DNA of 64,000 bases from Pseudomonas arsenicoxydans (GCF_900103875.1 NZ_LT629705.1:6085001-6149000); one strand, 5' to 3'; positions 54,292-63,400 are shown, counted from the first letter of the stretch. Translations and numbers: made by a program. Notes: generated by a model from the letters alone, not told the origin.

Positions 54292-55402
54292 CGACGTTCT
54301 CCCACGCCGCCGCGCAACGATTGCGGCCATCGCGCTTGGCCCGGTAAAGCGCCTGATCGGCTCGCTGCAAGGCGTCGTCCAGATCATCACCGAGCTCCAG
54401 CAGCGTCATGCCTGCGGATAAGCTGAGGTTACCCACTTTCAGGCCGATCAACTCGACGTCGGTGAAGGCGATGCGCAGTCGTTCACAGCAGGAAGTCAGC
54501 CGCTCGGGATTGCAGTCGGGCAACAACACCACAAACTCTTCGCCACCATAACGGGCCAGCACATCGCCTTCACGCAGGCAGGCACTCGCCACCGCCGCAA
54601 AAGCTTGCAGCACCTGATCACCCGCTGCGTGGCCATGAATGTCGTTGATGCGCTTGAAGTGGTCGAGGTCGATCAAGGCCAGGCCGTGCACCACGCCGGC
54701 GTCCATGGCGTTCAATTCACGAGAGGCCAGGCGCAGGAAATGGCGGCGATTGAACAGCCCGGTCAGTTCGTCGGTGGCGACCAGGTCTTCGAGCTGGCGC
54801 ATCATCCCACGCAAGGTGTCCTGGTGCGCCTGCAAGGCAAATCGACGCTGGCGCATACGCTGGCGCGAAGCCTGGACGTAACGGGCATACAGCTCCAGCC
54901 ACACCAGCACGATGAACAGCACGCACACCTGCAGCGCGGCCAGTGCCGGATCCGTCAGCTGGAAGTGGTAACCCTCCCACAGCGTGATTGCGCTGAAACT
55001 GAAAAACACCAGCAGCGTGCAGCGCAAAAAGGCCCGGCGCGAAAGATGAAACAGACCGAACAGCAGGATCAGCACGTAGAACACCAGAAACGAACCGCGG
55101 GCTTCATCCAGATTGGCGATCAGCCATGTTTGCCAACCCAGGCCCATCAACACTTGCACTTCGGTCAGGCTCGGATCGGCGCACTTAAGGTTGCAGCCGC
55201 TGTAAAACATCGCGAACAACGCGGCTTGGCTGATCACCACCAGCGCACTGCCGACGGCCACGTTGGTCAACGATTGATCGTAATGCCCGGTAAAAAAAGC
55301 CAGCCACAGCAATACCAGAGCCAGGGCGTAGGTGCCGGCTGCGAGGGCAAAGCGTTTGAGCAGAAGCCGTTGGATGGCGTTATGGGTCAATCGTTGACTC
55401 AC
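54284..55402 (-). CDS. Membrane diguanylate cyclase (GGDEF), position of sadC
   Basis: A 372-residue protein. About six membrane segments span residues 15-170, then a short coiled linker and a GGDEF domain at 210-365. The active site is RYGGEEFVVLLP, preceded by an inhibitory I-site RxxD (REGD) at the right distance, so an active, product-inhibited cyclase is expected. In P. aeruginosa the same neighbours (pykA to fumarase) enclose sadC, but SadC is about 487 residues, so orthology is uncertain. Overlaps the ferredoxin reductase gene by 8 bases. Confidence 0.88.
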   Translation of the reverse strand: MSQRLTHNAIQRLLLKRFALAAGTYALALVLLWLAFFTGHYDQSLTNVAVGSALVVISQAALFAMFYSGCNLKCADPSLTEVQVLMGLGWQTWLIANLDEARGSFLVFYVLILLFGLFHLSRRAFLRCTLLVFFSFSAITLWEGYHFQLTDPALAALQVCVLFIVLVWLELYARYVQASRQRMRQRRFALQAHQDTLRGMMRQLEDLVATDELTGLFNRRHFLRLASRELNAMDAGVVHGLALIDLDHFKRINDIHGHAAGDQVLQAFAAVASACLREGDVLARYGGEEFVVLLPDCNPERLTSCCERLRIAFTDVELIGLKVGNLSLSAGMTLLELGDDLDDALQRADQALYRAKRDGRNRCAAAWENVDA

Positions 55403-55553
55403 CGTGCGAAAGGAGGCTGATCGAGTGTCCTACTCTACAGACCGAGTGCCACTTTAGTGGGGTGTCTGACAAATGACCATCCAATTTTCGGGGCAAAAAA
55501 CTGGCGTCAGAACCATGACTGACTCCCCCCCGCAAACGCTGCGCAGAACTGTG

Positions 55554-55651
55554 TAGGAGCTGTCGAGTGAAACAAGGCTGCGATCTTTTGATCTTGATCT
55601 AAAAAAAGCAAAGTCAAAAGATCGCAGCCTTGTTTCACTCGACAGCTCCTA
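55554..55651. repeat. Long inverted repeat, 38-bp arms
   Basis: Arms 55554-55591 and 55614-55651 around a 22-base AT-rich loop. Sequence family is the same as at 49188-49281 (TAGGAGCTGTCGAGTG, then AGGCTGCGATCTTTT). It sits in the 450-bp space between the divergent GGDEF and fumarase genes. In the rest of that gap (55403-55852) I see only TATACT at 55723, a weak -10 candidate. Confidence 0.9.
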
Positions 55652-55852
55652 AAGGGAATCGGGTTCACGCGTATGCGACCAACGATTGACCGTTGGCGCG
55701 TGTACCCGCCAGCGAGGCGCGTTATACTGCCGCGCCTTTTTAGCGTCGCGCCAGCATGCCCGGCGTGCCTTGAAAGGTGCTTGCAACCGACCGATGCACC
55801 CAAGCTGCAAGCACCTTATTGAATGTTCCCGTCTTTTAGAGGAGCGCGACTC

Positions 55853-57376
55853 ATGACCGTGATCAAGCAAGACGACCTGATACAGAGCGTTGCCGACGCC
55901 CTGCAGTTCATTTCCTACTACCACCCCGTTGACTTCATCCAGGCGATGCACGAGGCCTACCTGCGCGAAGAATCGCCGGCAGCCCGCGACTCCATCGCGC
56001 AAATCCTGATCAACTCGCGGATGTGCGCCACCGGCCACCGCCCGATCTGCCAGGACACCGGCATCGTCACCGTCTTCGTTCGCGTGGGCATGGACGTACG
56101 TTGGGATGGCGCCACGATGGGCCTGGACGACATGATCAACGAAGGCGTGCGCCGGGCATATAACCTGCCGGAAAACGTCCTGCGTGCCTCGATCCTCGCC
56201 GACCCGGCGGGCGCTCGTAAAAACACCAAGGACAACACCCCGGCCGTTATCCACTACTCCATCGTTCCGGGTAACACCGTGGAAGTGGACGTGGCAGCCA
56301 AGGGCGGCGGTTCCGAGAACAAGTCGAAAATGGCCATGCTCAACCCGTCCGACTCGATCGTCGACTGGGTGTTGAAAACCGTTCCGACCATGGGCGCCGG
56401 CTGGTGCCCACCGGGCATGCTCGGCATCGGCATCGGCGGCACCGCCGAGAAAGCCGCCGTGATGGCCAAGGAAGTGTTGATGGAATCCATCGACATTCAC
56501 GAGCTGAAAAAGCGCGGCCCGTCCAACCGTATCGAAGAGATGCGCCTGGAGTTGTTCGAGAAGGTCAACCAACTGGGCATTGGCGCCCAGGGCCTGGGTG
56601 GCCTGACCACCGTGCTCGACGTGAAGATCATGGATTACCCGACCCACGCTGCTTCGTTGCCGGTGTGCATGATCCCGAACTGCGCCGCCACCCGTCACGC
56701 GCACTTCGTGCTCGACGGTTCCGGCCCGGCCTCGCTGGAAGCGCCATCGTTGGACGCTTACCCGGAAATCGTCTGGGAAGCCGGCCCATCGGCCCGCCGC
56801 GTCAACCTCGATACCCTGACGCCTGAAGAAGTGCAGAGCTGGAAGCCGGGCGAAACCGTCCTGCTCAACGGCAAGATGCTCACCGGTCGCGACGCCGCGC
56901 ACAAGCGCATGGTCGAGATGCTCAACAAGGGCGAAACCTTGCCGGTGGACCTCAAAGGTCGCTTCATCTACTACGTCGGCCCGGTTGATCCAGTACGCGA
57001 AGAAGTGGTGGGCCCTGCCGGTCCGACTACCGCAACGCGGATGGACAAGTTCACCCGTCAGATCCTCGAGCAAACCGGCCTGTTGGGCATGATCGGCAAA
57101 TCCGAGCGCGGCCCGACCGCAATCGAAGCGATCAAGGACCACAAAGCCGTTTACCTGATGGCAGTCGGCGGCGCGGCTTATCTGGTGGCGCAAGCGATCA
57201 AGAAATCCCGCGTGGTGGCATTCGCCGAACTGGGCATGGAAGCGATCTACGAGTTCGACGTCAAAGACATGCCGGTAACCGTTGCAGTGGATAGCAAAGG
57301 TGAATCGGTACACATCACCGGTCCTGCCATCTGGCAGAAAAAGATCAGTGAAAGCCTGGCGGTTGAAGTGCAGTAA
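55853..57376 (+). CDS. fumA: Fumarate hydratase, class I (4Fe-4S)
   Basis: A 507-residue TCA-cycle enzyme interconverting fumarate and malate. Features: CATGHRPICQDTGIVTVFVR near residue 60 with cluster cysteines, GAGWCPPGMLGIGIGGTAEK near 180, and the C-terminal FumA beta domain (VYLMAVGGAAYLVAQAIKKS, GMEAIYEFDVKDMPVTVAVD). ATG at 55853 has GAGGAG 9 bases upstream. Followed by a terminator, so monocistronic. Class I enzymes are oxygen- and iron-sensitive. Confidence 0.94.
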   Translation: MTVIKQDDLIQSVADALQFISYYHPVDFIQAMHEAYLREESPAARDSIAQILINSRMCATGHRPICQDTGIVTVFVRVGMDVRWDGATMGLDDMINEGVRRAYNLPENVLRASILADPAGARKNTKDNTPAVIHYSIVPGNTVEVDVAAKGGGSENKSKMAMLNPSDSIVDWVLKTVPTMGAGWCPPGMLGIGIGGTAEKAAVMAKEVLMESIDIHELKKRGPSNRIEEMRLELFEKVNQLGIGAQGLGGLTTVLDVKIMDYPTHAASLPVCMIPNCAATRHAHFVLDGSGPASLEAPSLDAYPEIVWEAGPSARRVNLDTLTPEEVQSWKPGETVLLNGKMLTGRDAAHKRMVEMLNKGETLPVDLKGRFIYYVGPVDPVREEVVGPAGPTTATRMDKFTRQILEQTGLLGMIGKSERGPTAIEAIKDHKAVYLMAVGGAAYLVAQAIKKSRVVAFAELGMEAIYEFDVKDMPVTVAVDSKGESVHITGPAIWQKKISESLAVEVQ

Positions 57377-57392
57377 GCGCTTCGATTGACCC

Positions 57393-57432
57393 AAACGGCC
57401 GGCTCGTCAAATGACGACCCGGCCGTTTTTTT
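57393..57432 (+). terminator. Rho-independent terminator of the fumarase gene
   Basis: AACGGCCGG and CCGGCCGTT with an inner CGTCA-AA-TGACG stem, followed by seven T. Confidence 0.93.
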
Positions 57433-57645
57433 GCTGGTTCGTAAAGCTCTTGGCAATCAAAACTCCCAGCCTTTATTCATCAGATAGACAAGGCCGTGTA
57501 GCGAACTCAGAGATTCCCATACACAAGCTGCACTCTCGGTCGTCCAGAGTCACTGTTGCTTGAGAAACAGGTCGTTGTCACGACAGTATCCAGTGCGGAC
57601 GGCATGCTATGGTGCGTGCCCATATCTCTTCCTGTTTCCCACAGA

Positions 57646-59412
57646 ATGCTGCCGATTTCTCGAACCCTGCGACTGTCGCTGTACACCTTGCTGATCATCG
57701 CCGGTACCGCATTGGCAGCCGGTGTCGCCCTGCGCCACACCGAACGCCAGGCCCTGGTTGAAGACGCCGCGCGCGCCAATCAGCAATTGGCGCTGTACGC
57801 CAATTCCCTGCACACCCTGATCGACCGCTACCGAGCCCTGCCCGCCGTATTGGCGTTGGACCCGGAATTACGCGCGGCCCTCAATGGCTCGGTCTCTGCC
57901 GACCAACAAGACGCATTGAACCTCAAACTGGAAAAAATCAACGGCGCTGCGCAATCCTCGACCCTGGAATTGCTCGACCGTAACGGTCTCGCCGTGGCCG
58001 CCAGCAATTGGCGTTTGCCCAGCAGTTACGTTGGTCATAACTATGGTTTTCGCCCTTACTTCAGCCAGACCCGTACCCAGGGCACCGGGCGCTTTTATGC
58101 GGTTGGCGTGACCAGTGGGATTCCGGGGTATTTCCTGTCCAGTGCAGTGACCAGCGACAGCGGCGAGTTTCTCGGCGCGATGGTGGTGAAGCTCGAGTTT
58201 CCGGAGCTGGAGCGCGAGTGGCGTCAGGGCAGCGACACGCTGCTGGTCAGTGATGCACGCGGCATCATTTTCATCGCCAATCAGCCGGGCTGGCGCTATC
58301 GCCTGTTGAAACCGCTGAGCGACAGCGATCACAGCGAGCTGAAGGTCACCCGGCAATACGACAAACAACCGCTGACACCGCTGGACCATCAAGCGCTGCA
58401 GCACTTTGACGACAACAGCAATCTGTCGCGCGTCGTCGGGCCTGACGGTACGGCGGATTACCTCTGGGAATCGCTGCCGCTGGCCACTGAAGGCTGGACC
58501 TTGCACCTGTTGCGTCGCCCGCAAGTCGCGTTCGAAGACAGCCGCAACGCCGCGCTCGCCGCTGCAGGGTTGTGGCTGGCGCTGGTGTTTCTGCTGCTGT
58601 TCCTCAATCAACGCTGGCGCCTGGCAAAAATGCGCCAGCGCAGCCGCGAAGAGCTTGAGCAACTGGTGGAAGAGCGCACCCGCGACCTGCGCACCGCTCA
58701 GGACGGTCTGGTGCAATCGGCCAAACTCGCCGCGCTCGGCCAGATGTCAGCCGCCCTCGCCCATGAAATCAATCAGCCATTGACCGCCCAGCGTATGCAA
58801 TTGGCGACGTTGCGCCTATTGCTCGATCACGGTCGGGTCGACGACGCCTACAAGGCGCTGAAACCGGTGGATGACATGCTGACCCGCATGGCCGCCCTCA
58901 CCGGCCACCTGAAAACCTTCGCCCGCAAAAGCCCGAGCGGCCTGCGCGAGCGGCTCGATTTGGCGGCAGTGGTGGACCAATCGCTGCAATTACTCGACGC
59001 CCGTCTGCGTGACGAGCAGGTCAGCACCGTGCTGCACCTGACACGCCCGGCGTGGGTGCGCGGTGATGCGATTCGTCTGGAGCAGGTGCTGATCAACCTG
59101 CTGCGCAACGCCCTGGACGCCATGCGCGACAAACCCTGCAAGCGCCTGGAAATCCGCATCGAGGCCGACGAACAACTCTGGCGCCTGAGCGTCAGCGACA
59201 ACGGTGGCGGTATCGCCGAAGAACACTTGGCGAACGTGTTCGATCCGTTCTTCACCACCAAACCGGTGGGCGATGGCCTGGGTCTTGGGTTGGCGGTATC
59301 GTTTGCCATCGTTCACGAATCGGGCGGACGCCTGAGCGCCGACAATCATGCAAACGGCGCGGTGTTCACCCTGACCTTGCCCATCGACCTGGAGGTTCAC
59401 AGCCCATGCTGA
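57646..59412 (+). CDS. DctB/MifS-like sensor histidine kinase
   Basis: A 588-residue kinase. Membrane segments lie at about 10-28 and 303-323, enclosing a double-PDC/Cache periplasmic sensor (SSYVGHNYGFRPYFSQTRTQ and YAVGVTSGIPGYFLSSAV are typical of dicarboxylate sensors). A coiled linker leads to HisKA with H373 (AALAHEINQPLTA) and the ATPase domain (LINLLRNALDAM, SDNGGGI, DGLGLGLAV). ATG at 57646 begins the membrane segment; earlier in-frame ATGs at 57604 and 57556 are possible. Coupled to the regulator gene. Because a KgtP-type transporter follows, a 2-oxoglutarate sensor like MifS is as likely as C4-dicarboxylate-sensing DctB. Confidence 0.88.
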   Translation: MLPISRTLRLSLYTLLIIAGTALAAGVALRHTERQALVEDAARANQQLALYANSLHTLIDRYRALPAVLALDPELRAALNGSVSADQQDALNLKLEKINGAAQSSTLELLDRNGLAVAASNWRLPSSYVGHNYGFRPYFSQTRTQGTGRFYAVGVTSGIPGYFLSSAVTSDSGEFLGAMVVKLEFPELEREWRQGSDTLLVSDARGIIFIANQPGWRYRLLKPLSDSDHSELKVTRQYDKQPLTPLDHQALQHFDDNSNLSRVVGPDGTADYLWESLPLATEGWTLHLLRRPQVAFEDSRNAALAAAGLWLALVFLLLFLNQRWRLAKMRQRSREELEQLVEERTRDLRTAQDGLVQSAKLAALGQMSAALAHEINQPLTAQRMQLATLRLLLDHGRVDDAYKALKPVDDMLTRMAALTGHLKTFARKSPSGLRERLDLAAVVDQSLQLLDARLRDEQVSTVLHLTRPAWVRGDAIRLEQVLINLLRNALDAMRDKPCKRLEIRIEADEQLWRLSVSDNGGGIAEEHLANVFDPFFTTKPVGDGLGLGLAVSFAIVHESGGRLSADNHANGAVFTLTLPIDLEVHSPC

Positions 59413-60740
59413 ACTCAGTGATGGTGGTCGACGACGAGAGCAGTATTCGCAGCGCCGTCGAACAATGGCTGAGCCTGTCGGGTTTTGACGTCCAGCTGTT
59501 CAGCCGCGCCGATGAGTGCCTGGCAAAATTACCCGGCCACTTCCCCGGAGTGATCCTCAGCGACGTGCGCATGCCCGGCATGACAGGTCTTGAGTTACTG
59601 GCCGAAGTTCAGCGCCGCGATGCCGACTTGCCGGTGATTCTGCTGACCGGCCACGGCGATGTGCCGATGGCGGTCGAAGCGATGCGCGATGGCGCCTATG
59701 ACTTCCTCGAAAAACCCTTCAGCCCGGAAACCTTGCTCAGCAGTTTGCGCAGGGCGCTGGACAAGCGCCGGCTGGTGCTGGAAAACCGCGCCTTGCATGA
59801 GTTGGCGGACAACCGCGCCAAGCTCGACGCAACGCTGCTGGGCGTGTCCCGTGGTTTGCAGACGTTACGCCGGCAGGTGCTGGATCTGGCGGCGCTGCCG
59901 GTCAACGTGTTGATCCGTGGTGAAACCGGCAGCGGCAAAGAGCTGGTCGCCCGCTGCCTGCACGACTTCGGGCCGCGGGCGGACAAGCCGTTTGTGGCGC
60001 TCAACTGCGCTGCGATTCCCGAGCAGTTGTTCGAGGCTGAATTGTTTGGCCATGAGAGCGGCGCGTTCACTGGCGCTGCGGGCAAACGCATCGGCAAGCT
60101 TGAATATGCCGATGGCGGCACGCTGTTTCTCGATGAAATCGAAAGCATGCCGCTGGCGCAACAGGTGAAACTGCTGCGGGTGCTGCAAGAGCAGAAGCTT
60201 GAGCGACTGGGCTCGAACCAGAGCATTCGCGTGGACTTGCGGATCATCGCGGCCACCAAACCTGATCTGCTGGATGAGGCGCGGGCCGGGCGTTTTCGTG
60301 AGGATCTGGCCTATCGACTGAATGTCGCCGAATTACGGCTGCCGCCGTTGCGCGAGCGGCGCGAAGACATTCCGTTGCTGTTCGAAACGTTTGCGCAGAA
60401 TGCCGCCGAGCGTCTGGGACGGACTTTTCCACCGTTGAGCGGTGCGCAGCTGAGCCACCTGTTGAGTCATGACTGGCCGGGCAATGTGCGTGAACTGGCG
60501 AACGTCGCCGAGCGACAAGTGCTGGGGCTGGGTGAGCCGCAACCGATGGGCATCGATCCCGGGCAGTCGCTGGCGGCGCAGGCGGAAGCGTTCGAAGCGC
60601 ACTGCCTGCGCGCGGCGTTGACCCGGCACAAGGGCGATGTGAAAGCAGTGCTTGAAGAACTGCAACTGCCGCGCCGGACCTTCAATGAAAAGATGCAGCG
60701 GCATGGCCTGACCCGCGAGATGTTCCTGCAAGACAGCTGA
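59406..60740 (+). CDS. Sigma-54-dependent response regulator, DctD/MifR-like
   Basis: A 444-residue NtrC-type activator. The receiver domain covers 1-120 with phospho-acceptor D53 (ILSDVRMPG). The AAA+ domain has Walker A RGETGSGKELVARCLH near 175 and the sigma-54 contact loop ESGAFTGA near 218. The C-terminal Fis-type helix-turn-helix is KAVLEELQLPRRTFNEKMQR. ATG at 59406 overlaps the kinase stop. It should act on the sigma-54 promoter 240 bases downstream, in front of the transporter gene, via the two palindromes there. Confidence 0.92.
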   Translation: MLNSVMVVDDESSIRSAVEQWLSLSGFDVQLFSRADECLAKLPGHFPGVILSDVRMPGMTGLELLAEVQRRDADLPVILLTGHGDVPMAVEAMRDGAYDFLEKPFSPETLLSSLRRALDKRRLVLENRALHELADNRAKLDATLLGVSRGLQTLRRQVLDLAALPVNVLIRGETGSGKELVARCLHDFGPRADKPFVALNCAAIPEQLFEAELFGHESGAFTGAAGKRIGKLEYADGGTLFLDEIESMPLAQQVKLLRVLQEQKLERLGSNQSIRVDLRIIAATKPDLLDEARAGRFREDLAYRLNVAELRLPPLRERREDIPLLFETFAQNAAERLGRTFPPLSGAQLSHLLSHDWPGNVRELANVAERQVLGLGEPQPMGIDPGQSLAAQAEAFEAHCLRAALTRHKGDVKAVLEELQLPRRTFNEKMQRHGLTREMFLQDS

Positions 60741-60762
60741 TTTTTGCCGTGCATGGGCAGGC

Positions 60763-60860
60763 CTCATCGCGGGCAAGCCCGCTCCCACAGGGACCGAGTT
60801 GAACTCAGATTTCGTGTACGACACTGATTACTGTGGGAGCGGGCTTGCCCGCGATGAGGA
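60763..60860. repeat. Inverted REP pair (REPIN-like)
   Basis: CATCGCGGGCAAGCCCGCTC at 60764-60783 and the exact facing copy at 60839-60856, between the regulator gene and the activator sites. Confidence 0.92.
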
Positions 60861-60891
60861 CCACATTGACGCCACAACTCCAAAACCAGAT

Positions 60892-60938
60892 GAGCGATTT
60901 CCCGCTCACCACTAACTATAAATAAGCGGATTTCCGCT
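60892..60938 (+). promoter_or_regulatory. Two palindromic activator sites (UAS) for the sigma-54 regulator
   Basis: GAGCGATTTCCCGCTC (60892-60907) and AAGCGGATTTCCGCT (60924-60938). Their centres are about 32 bp apart (three helical turns) and lie about 60-90 bp upstream of the -24 element. Binding by the adjacent DctD/MifR-like protein is inferred. Confidence 0.65.
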
Positions 60939-60980
60939 CATTCAAACTTCAAAACCCCTCTAAACCGGCCCTCCCCGATC

Positions 60981-60996
60981 TGGCACACCTTCTGCT
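60981..60996 (+). promoter_or_regulatory. Sigma-54 (-24/-12) promoter of the kgtP-type gene
   Basis: TGGCACACCTTCTGCT has the GG-N10-GC spacing that sigma-54 needs, against consensus TGGCACG-N4-TTGCW. About 63 bases before the transporter ATG. Confidence 0.75.
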
Positions 60997-61058
60997 ATAG
61001 CCCCCACAGGCTGCGTTTCAACGCGCTCCACAAAAACAATTAAATGAAGGATCCTTCA

Positions 61059-62378
61059 ATGGATAACTCCAACGCCCTGCCCCTTGGGTCGGCTGCCGCG
61101 CCCGCCAAAACCAGAACCACTGCCAGCCGCATCAAGTCGATCTTCAGCGGCTCTGTCGGCAACATGGTCGAGTGGTACGACTGGTACGTCTACGCCGCCT
61201 TCTCCCTCTATTTCGCCAAGGCCTTTTTCCCCAAGGGCGACACCACCGCGCAACTGTTGAACACCGCAGCGATCTTTGCCGTGGGCTTCCTGATGCGCCC
61301 GATCGGCGGCTGGCTGATGGGCCTCTACGCGGACAAGGCGGGTCGTAAAGCCGCGCTCATGGCGTCGGTCTACCTGATGTGCTTCGGTTCATTGCTGATC
61401 GCCCTGAGCCCGGGTTATGAAACCATCGGCATCGGCGCACCGATCCTGCTGGTGTTCGCGCGTCTGCTGCAAGGTTTGTCGGTCGGCGGCGAATACGGCA
61501 CCTCGGCGACTTACCTCAGCGAGATGGCGACCAAGGAACGTCGCGGCTTCTACTCCAGCTTCCAGTACGTGACCCTGATCTCCGGCCAGCTCATCGCGTT
61601 GGCGGTGCTGATCGTGTTGCAACAGGTGCTGACCACTGAAGAGTTGTACGCCTGGGGCTGGCGCATCCCGTTCGCCATCGGCGCGCTGTGTGCCGTGGTC
61701 GCGCTGTACTTGCGTCGTGGCATGGAAGAAACCGAGTCGTTCACCAAGAAGGAAAAGTCCAAGGAAAGCGCCATGCGCACCTTGATGCGCCACCCCAAGG
61801 AACTGATGACCGTGGTCGGCCTGACCATGGGCGGCACCCTGGCGTTCTACACCTACACCACGTACATGCAGAAATACCTGGTGAACACCGTCGGTATGAG
61901 CATTTCCGACTCGACCACCATTTCGGCGGCCACGCTGTTCCTGTTCATGTGCCTGCAACCGATCGTTGGCGCGTTGTCGGATAAAGTCGGTCGACGTCCG
62001 ATCCTGATTGCCTTCGGCATTCTGGGGACGCTGTTCACCGTACCGATCCTGACCACCCTGCACACCGTTCAATCCTGGTGGGGCGCGTTCTTCCTGATCA
62101 TGGCGGCACTGATCATTGTCAGCGGCTACACCTCGATCAATGCCGTGGTCAAAGCCGAACTGTTCCCGACCGAAATCCGCGCACTGGGCGTTGGTTTGCC
62201 GTATGCGCTGACCGTGTCGATCTTCGGCGGTACCGCTGAATACATCGCGCTGTGGTTCAAGAGCATCGGCATGGAAACCGGTTACTACTGGTATGTCACG
62301 GCGTGCATCGCGGTGTCGTTGCTGGTGTACGTGACCATGAAAGACACCCGCAAGCATTCGCGGATCGAGACCGACTGA
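61059..62378 (+). CDS. kgtP: MFS 2-oxoglutarate (alpha-ketoglutarate) permease, KgtP-like
   Basis: A 439-residue, 12-segment transporter of the metabolite:H+ symporter branch. It closely follows E. coli KgtP: GNMVEWYDWYVYAAFSLYFA, FLMRPIGGWLMGLYADKAGR, GLSVGGEYGTSATYLSEM, FYTYTTYMQKYLVNT and ALGVGLPYALTVSIFGG. Start ATG at 61059 has AAGGA 8 bases upstream; an ATG at 61044 lies ahead of that site. Expected to be switched on by the upstream kinase/regulator pair through sigma-54. Likely substrate 2-oxoglutarate; C4-dicarboxylates cannot be excluded. Confidence 0.92.
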   Translation: MDNSNALPLGSAAAPAKTRTTASRIKSIFSGSVGNMVEWYDWYVYAAFSLYFAKAFFPKGDTTAQLLNTAAIFAVGFLMRPIGGWLMGLYADKAGRKAALMASVYLMCFGSLLIALSPGYETIGIGAPILLVFARLLQGLSVGGEYGTSATYLSEMATKERRGFYSSFQYVTLISGQLIALAVLIVLQQVLTTEELYAWGWRIPFAIGALCAVVALYLRRGMEETESFTKKEKSKESAMRTLMRHPKELMTVVGLTMGGTLAFYTYTTYMQKYLVNTVGMSISDSTTISAATLFLFMCLQPIVGALSDKVGRRPILIAFGILGTLFTVPILTTLHTVQSWWGAFFLIMAALIIVSGYTSINAVVKAELFPTEIRALGVGLPYALTVSIFGGTAEYIALWFKSIGMETGYYWYVTACIAVSLLVYVTMKDTRKHSRIETD

Positions 62379-62407
62379 CCTTTAGATTGATAGTGGCTTA
62401 ACTGGCC

Positions 62408-62476
62408 TCATCGCGGGCAAGCCCGCTCCCACAGGTGGAATGCGTTCTCTGTGGGAGCGGGCTTGCCCGCGATAGC
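62408..62476. repeat. Inverted REP pair (REPIN-like)
   Basis: CATCGCGGGCAAGCCCGCTC at 62408-62427 and an exact facing copy ending at 62475, with only about 16 bases between the conserved blocks; lies between convergent genes. Confidence 0.92.
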
Positions 62477-62488
62477 CTTACATCGGCA

Positions 62489-63244
62489 TCAAGTCAACTC
62501 GGCAACCGCAGGCTTCGCGTACTTGTTCTGTGCGTAAGAAGCCCCGGCGATCATCACCACCAGAACCCCCGCCAACACCAGCGACGACCCGATGGTGCCG
62601 AAATCCAGGCCGCCCTTTGCATGAGGCTTGGTCAGGAAATCACCCAGCGTTGCGCCGAACGGGCGCGTCAATACGAACGCTACCCAGAACAACACGACCG
62701 ACGAAATCTTCGTGAAGTATTTGAGCAGCACCACCACCGCAATGGCCGAGCCGATCAACAGCGCGCCACCGGCAAAGCCCAGGCCTGAGTCGTCCGCCAG
62801 GTAATCGCCCAGCGCCGTGCCCAAGGTGTTGGAAAACAGAATCGCCATCCAGTAGAACATCTCGCCGCGAAAGGTCTGGACCTTGGTGACGTTCAGCGAA
62901 TCACCGCTCATGCGCCAGGCAGCAAATATCCCCAGCAGAATCGCGATCAGGATCATCGACCCCGTGGCGTAGCCGAGTTCAAGCGTGCGGTCCATGAAGT
63001 CCGACATGGTCGTGCCCGCCGTGCTGGTCGACAGGATCACGATCCAGTACAGCATCGGCTTGTAGGTTTTCGACAGTAACTGTGCAACCAGGGTCAGTAC
63101 GAACACGCTGATCAAAATCAGCGAGCTGATGGCGTAACCGACGTTCAAGGTCATCGACAGTAAATCCCCAGCGGTTTCTCCCAGGGTCGTCGCGCAGATT
63201 TTCATTACCCAGAATGCCAGGGTAATTTGCGGAAGTTTATTCAT
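62489..63244 (-). CDS. COG4705-type membrane protein with four internal repeats
   Basis: A 251-residue polytopic protein with about eight hydrophobic segments. Four repeats of about 60 residues each begin with a Trp and hold a polar motif: CATTLGETAGDLLSMT, TSTAGTTMSDFMDRT, SNTLGTALGDYLADD and TRPFGATLGDFLTKP. This suggests two rounds of duplication and a pseudo-four-fold structure with acidic residues facing a pore. No function known. ATG at 63244 has GGAG 11 bases upstream; ATG at 63268 is the alternative. Confidence 0.82.
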   Translation of the reverse strand: MNKLPQITLAFWVMKICATTLGETAGDLLSMTLNVGYAISSLILISVFVLTLVAQLLSKTYKPMLYWIVILSTSTAGTTMSDFMDRTLELGYATGSMILIAILLGIFAAWRMSGDSLNVTKVQTFRGEMFYWMAILFSNTLGTALGDYLADDSGLGFAGGALLIGSAIAVVVLLKYFTKISSVVLFWVAFVLTRPFGATLGDFLTKPHAKGGLDFGTIGSSLVLAGVLVVMIAGASYAQNKYAKPAVAELT

Positions 63245-63374
63245 CGAGGGTAGAACTCCATTGGTCATGTCGACCGTTTTTCACAGGTAATAGTCGGGGC
63301 GCAGACTGACGGCGGACCGGTGAAAAATAGGTAAGTGCTTTATGAAAAATCTGTCACACACGCCAATGAGTGGA

Positions 63375-63400
63375 GATTGCGAGCAGGCTCGCCCCCACAT
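63375..63400. repeat. REP element (single copy)
   Basis: TGCGAGCAGGCTCGCCCCCA, a diverged copy of the REP family, in the 230-bp space between the divergent membrane-protein and flavin-reductase genes. Confidence 0.75.

Noticed and set aside
55686..55728. TTGACC ... TATACT promoter before the fumarase gene
   Set aside because: Spacer is 31 bp, too long for one sigma-70 promoter.
55649..57394. Minus-strand 581-codon frame opposite the fumarase gene
   Set aside because: Antisense shadow; the fumarase frame is unambiguous.
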